Shown piece by piece: positions 61,117 through 64,000 of a DNA stretch of 64,000 nt. The DNA is from Laguncularia racemosa (taxonomy: Eukaryota > Streptophyta > Magnoliopsida > Myrtales > Combretaceae): assembly GCA_037954665.1 (NCBI GenBank), contig JBBMOL010000133.1, forward strand, positions 1,488,001 to 1,552,000, in the 5' to 3' direction. The notes under the pieces are model-generated. The model did not search any database and had not been told where the DNA came from. It saw nothing but the letters and a program-made list of their open reading frames with translations. Made by a program: the position numbers and the translations under genes. Each line of letters opens with the position of its first letter. Position 1 is the first letter of the stretch.

Positions 61117-61668
61117 ATATAGGTTTAATGTTATATTTGATACCTGAAATTTATCTATTTTTATAATTAATTATGTAAAGTTTAAAAGTGTTAATTTACT
61201 ACTTATATAGTTTTTAAGATCATTTATAATACTTGAATGAGTAGTTAATTATAAAAATGAGTAAAATTTTGATAGTTGATTGTAATAAGTGATAAAGTTT
61301 AGATAGTTAATTATAAAAATAAATAACGTTTAGATAGTAAATTGGCACTTTAAAACTTCAGGTAATTAATTACAAAAATAAGTAAAGTTGAAGTATTAAA
61401 TATGACATTTACTCTACTCATTTTTGCAATTAATTACTCGAAGTTTTAAAGTGTCAATTTATTACTTGAATTTTACCTATTTTTATAATTAATTACCCGA
61501 AATCAACTATTTGAACTTTACTCATTTTTACAACTAACTACTATATCTAGATACTATAAATGATCTTGAAAAGTTTATGAGTAGTAAATTAATATTTTTA
61601 AATTTTAGATAATTAGTTATAAAAATAGATAAAGTTTAGATACCAAATATGATATTAATATTATATAT
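61117..61668. repeat. Long near-palindrome (foldback or MITE), arms of about 270 bp
   Basis: The left arm (about 61117-61387) and the reverse complement of the right arm (about 61410-61668) match along their length. Shared blocks, in order from the tips, are 'catatttg.ta', 'ttatctatttttataa', 'ttaatttactact', 'aagatcattta', 'aaaaatgagtaaa' and 'cactttaaaactt'. Only about 20 bp (61388-61410) separate the arms. A transcript of either strand would fold into one long hairpin. There is no coding content. It is most easily explained as a foldback-type non-autonomous DNA element, but its target duplication cannot be fixed in this AT-rich setting. Confidence 0.85.
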
Positions 61669-62949
61669 ATATTATTGATTTACTTTTTTTTTTTACTTTG
61701 AGTATTTTATGGTTTTTTTTTTTAAATTATATAACCTAAGCTTTGCACATTGTTTATACGTTTTCTTTTATGCTCTTTTTTTAAAAATAAAAATAGAAAC
61801 AATGGTGATCAAGTTTAGATTATATAATTACAAAAAAATAACGATATAAATATGTAAAATGAAAAAGCCTGAAAATTTAGGTTATATGTTTGAAAAGGAA
61901 AAATAATTCAGGCATACAATGTGAAAAGATATGAAATCTTGTTTTGTGTTACTAAAAACAGAAATCATAAATACAAAGTGAGAAAAATGTAAAACTCGCT
62001 TTTTTCTTTCTTTCTTTTTTTGGCAATTAATTGATGAAAAAGTAGTGTATTATATTTGAATTGAATATTTTAGGTAACACTTTTAAATATCTTACTTTTT
62101 AGAAAAAAATTATGCAAATATTGCATCCGAAATAATTATTCCTAAAATAGGTTTCGAAGGCCCGAATGTGGTTTGCAACTTCAATAAAAAAAATAAATTT
62201 AATACTGCTTGAAGACATGAACGAGGTCCATGCCTTCAGTACAATTATAGTGAGGGATATTTTTTTTCGACCATGATGGAATTTTGCAAACCTAGATTGC
62301 ATACCTATAAAATTATTATAATGTAACACTGTAAACCTATAAAATTGTTGCTACAAATCTATAAAAATGATATAGTAAATTTACATAGTATCATAGCATG
62401 TGGTTTCTAATGTACAGAAAAAAATTTGCACCAACAGTTTCTACTATAAATATTAATCGTTAGTTCATATGTTCATTTTTACATCTTTCAATTTCATCTG
62501 CAAATTTCACTCTATCATATTGTTTGAAATTTTTTATTTTCTTAATTTTTATTTCACGCAGGTTTTAGCTTGAAGTATGTATGTGAAATATCTTCATCAA
62601 AACATGATATCAGTATGTTTTTATGAGGAAAATTTATTTTTTTTGCTATTATATTCTCTGTATGAATACATAAAAAAGAGTGCAATTATGTATACTTCAC
62701 AATTTTCATTGAAGTAGTAGTAGTTGTTAATTAGTTGTTAATATGTCATTAATTAATATTAGCAAATGAATTAATAAAAAATTAGTATTTTTTATATGAA
62801 ATTTCTGAATTTTTATTTGTAAAAATTATTGTAAAAATAATCATTAATGATGAAGTAATTAGTCCTTAATTAGTCATTATTTAATGATTAGAAAAATAAT
62901 TAGGAAAAACCTTTGCTAAGATTATAATGAATTATCTTTATGTGTTATT
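61669..62949. other. AT-rich sequence without recognisable features
   Basis: 1.3 kb with homopolymer runs and no convincing gene; the few short open stretches look like chance. Confidence 0.55.
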
Positions 62950-63900
62950 ATAATATATTTTTGTAAAAGTAGTTGTTAATTAACTATTAATTAGTAGTAA
63001 TTAGTCGTTCATATATGTGTAATTAATTGTTAGAAAAATAATTAGTGAAAAATTTTGTGTTAATTGCAAATGTAAAGTATTTGTATTTTTTTGTACAATT
63101 AGTTATAAAATTAAATAGTTATTAATGATCCATTAATTAAAGGTTATTAGTCATTAATGTCATTTATTAGTTGTTATAAAATAATTAGTGAAAAATTTTG
63201 TGTTGGTTGCAAATGTAAAATATTTTTATGTTCTTATACAATTAGTTATAAAATTAAGTAGTTATTAATGATTAGTTAATTAAAGGTGATTAGTTGTTAT
63301 AAAAATAATTAGTGAAAAATTTTGTGTTGGTTGCAAATGTGAAATATTTGTATGTTTTTTATACAATTAGTTATAAAATAAAGTAGTTATTAATGATCTA
63401 TTAATTAAAGGTGATTAGTTGTTAATATATCATTAATTATTTGTTATAAAATTAAATAGTAAAAAAATTTGCATTGGTTGCAAATGTTAAATATTTGTAT
63501 GTTTTTGTACAATTAGTTATAAAATTAAGTAGTTATTAATGATCCGTTAATTAAAGGTGATTAGTTGTTAATATATCATTAATTAGTTGTTATAAAATTA
63601 ATTAGTTAAAATTTTTGTATTGGTTGCAAATATAAAATAATTGTATGTTTTTGTACAATTAGTTATAAAATTAAGTAGTTATTAATGATCCATTAATTAA
63701 AGGTAATTAGTCATTAATTAGTTATAAAATTAATTAGTAAAATTTTTTGTATTAGTTGCAAATGTAATATGTTTGTGTTTTTGTAAAAGTAGTTGTAAAA
63801 TTACGTTATTGTTAATTAACCATTACTTAATAGTAATTACTAGTCTTAGTCATTCATGTGTCATTAATTAATCATCATAAAATTAATTACTAAAAAAATT
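62950..63900. repeat. AT-rich tandem array, unit roughly 125-146 bp
   Basis: Units start with 'caattagttataaaat' at 63096, 63239, 63364, 63510 and 63656 (spacings 143, 125, 146 and 146). Each contains 'gtagttattaatgat', 'attaattaaaggt' and 'ggttgcaaat.t.aaat' in the same order. More diverged units precede (about 62957) and follow (about 63786). One unit lacks about 20 bp. The array may have been a local minisatellite or part of a larger repeat. Confidence 0.88.
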
Positions 63901-64000
63901 TGGTGTTGATTGTATTGTAATATCCGTGCATAATAGATGGAGCTTGGACCCTTTGATCCTTTAGTCTTAGCGTAGTAGGAGGGACATCGATCATAGGCTG

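Noticed and set aside
60000..64000. Possible CRISPR-like array because of regular repeats at 63 kb
   Set aside because: Repeats are contiguous, AT-rich, variable and lack unique spacers; this is a plant minisatellite.

Overview
This is plant nuclear DNA, most likely from a woody eudicot. Protein-coding exons are short, have GT..AG borders, and are separated by AT-rich introns. The window also carries many plant-type retrotransposons (Ty1/copia with initiator-Met-tRNA primer sites, plant LINEs, Ty3/gypsy remnants). The species cannot be named from sequence alone.

Three host genes are present, all on the + strand. (1) 1198-15898 is an external type II NAD(P)H dehydrogenase of the NDB1 type. 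Nine coding exons are readable; the first coding exon is not visible in the window. (2) 18508-23204 is a complete ten-exon paralogue of the NDB2 type (576 aa) with the same exon phases, so the pair is a tandem duplication. (3) 24836-54469 is a complete VPS18 gene with 23 exons and about 987 aa. It has the Pep3/Vps18 propeller, a clathrin-type helical region and a C-terminal RING, and it is stretched to nearly 30 kb by intronic insertions. The two NDB proteins would oxidise cytosolic NAD(P)H at the outer face of the inner mitochondrial membrane. VPS18 is a core subunit of the HOPS and CORVET vacuolar tethering complexes and has no functional link to NDB.

The rest is mostly mobile DNA. NDB1 intron 7 holds a copia element (A, about 4971-15044) that carries a second copia nested inside it (B, 6695-11744, perfect 5-bp target duplication). 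VPS18 intron 7 holds a LINE split by a probable solo LTR (30938-32862). Intron 14 holds a gutted copia, intron 17 an inverted-repeat MITE-like element, and intron 19 a third copia (C, 44267-49291, perfect target duplication) plus two 5'-truncated LINEs. Every copia element lies antisense to its host gene. A and C are relatives, and both sit within about 20 bp of a 5' splice site.

Downstream of VPS18 (54.5-64 kb) I see no host gene. The region contains a decayed LTR element with only gag/protease-like remnants (56.3-59.4 kb), a roughly 550-bp near-palindrome (61.1-61.7 kb) and an AT-rich tandem array with a period of roughly 125-146 bp (about 62.95-63.9 kb). I found no prokaryote-like system, CRISPR array or RNA gene. 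The most interesting material is the NDB pair with contrasting cofactor and calcium-site residues, the splice-site-adjacent copia insertions, the gag-only LTR element and the long foldback.
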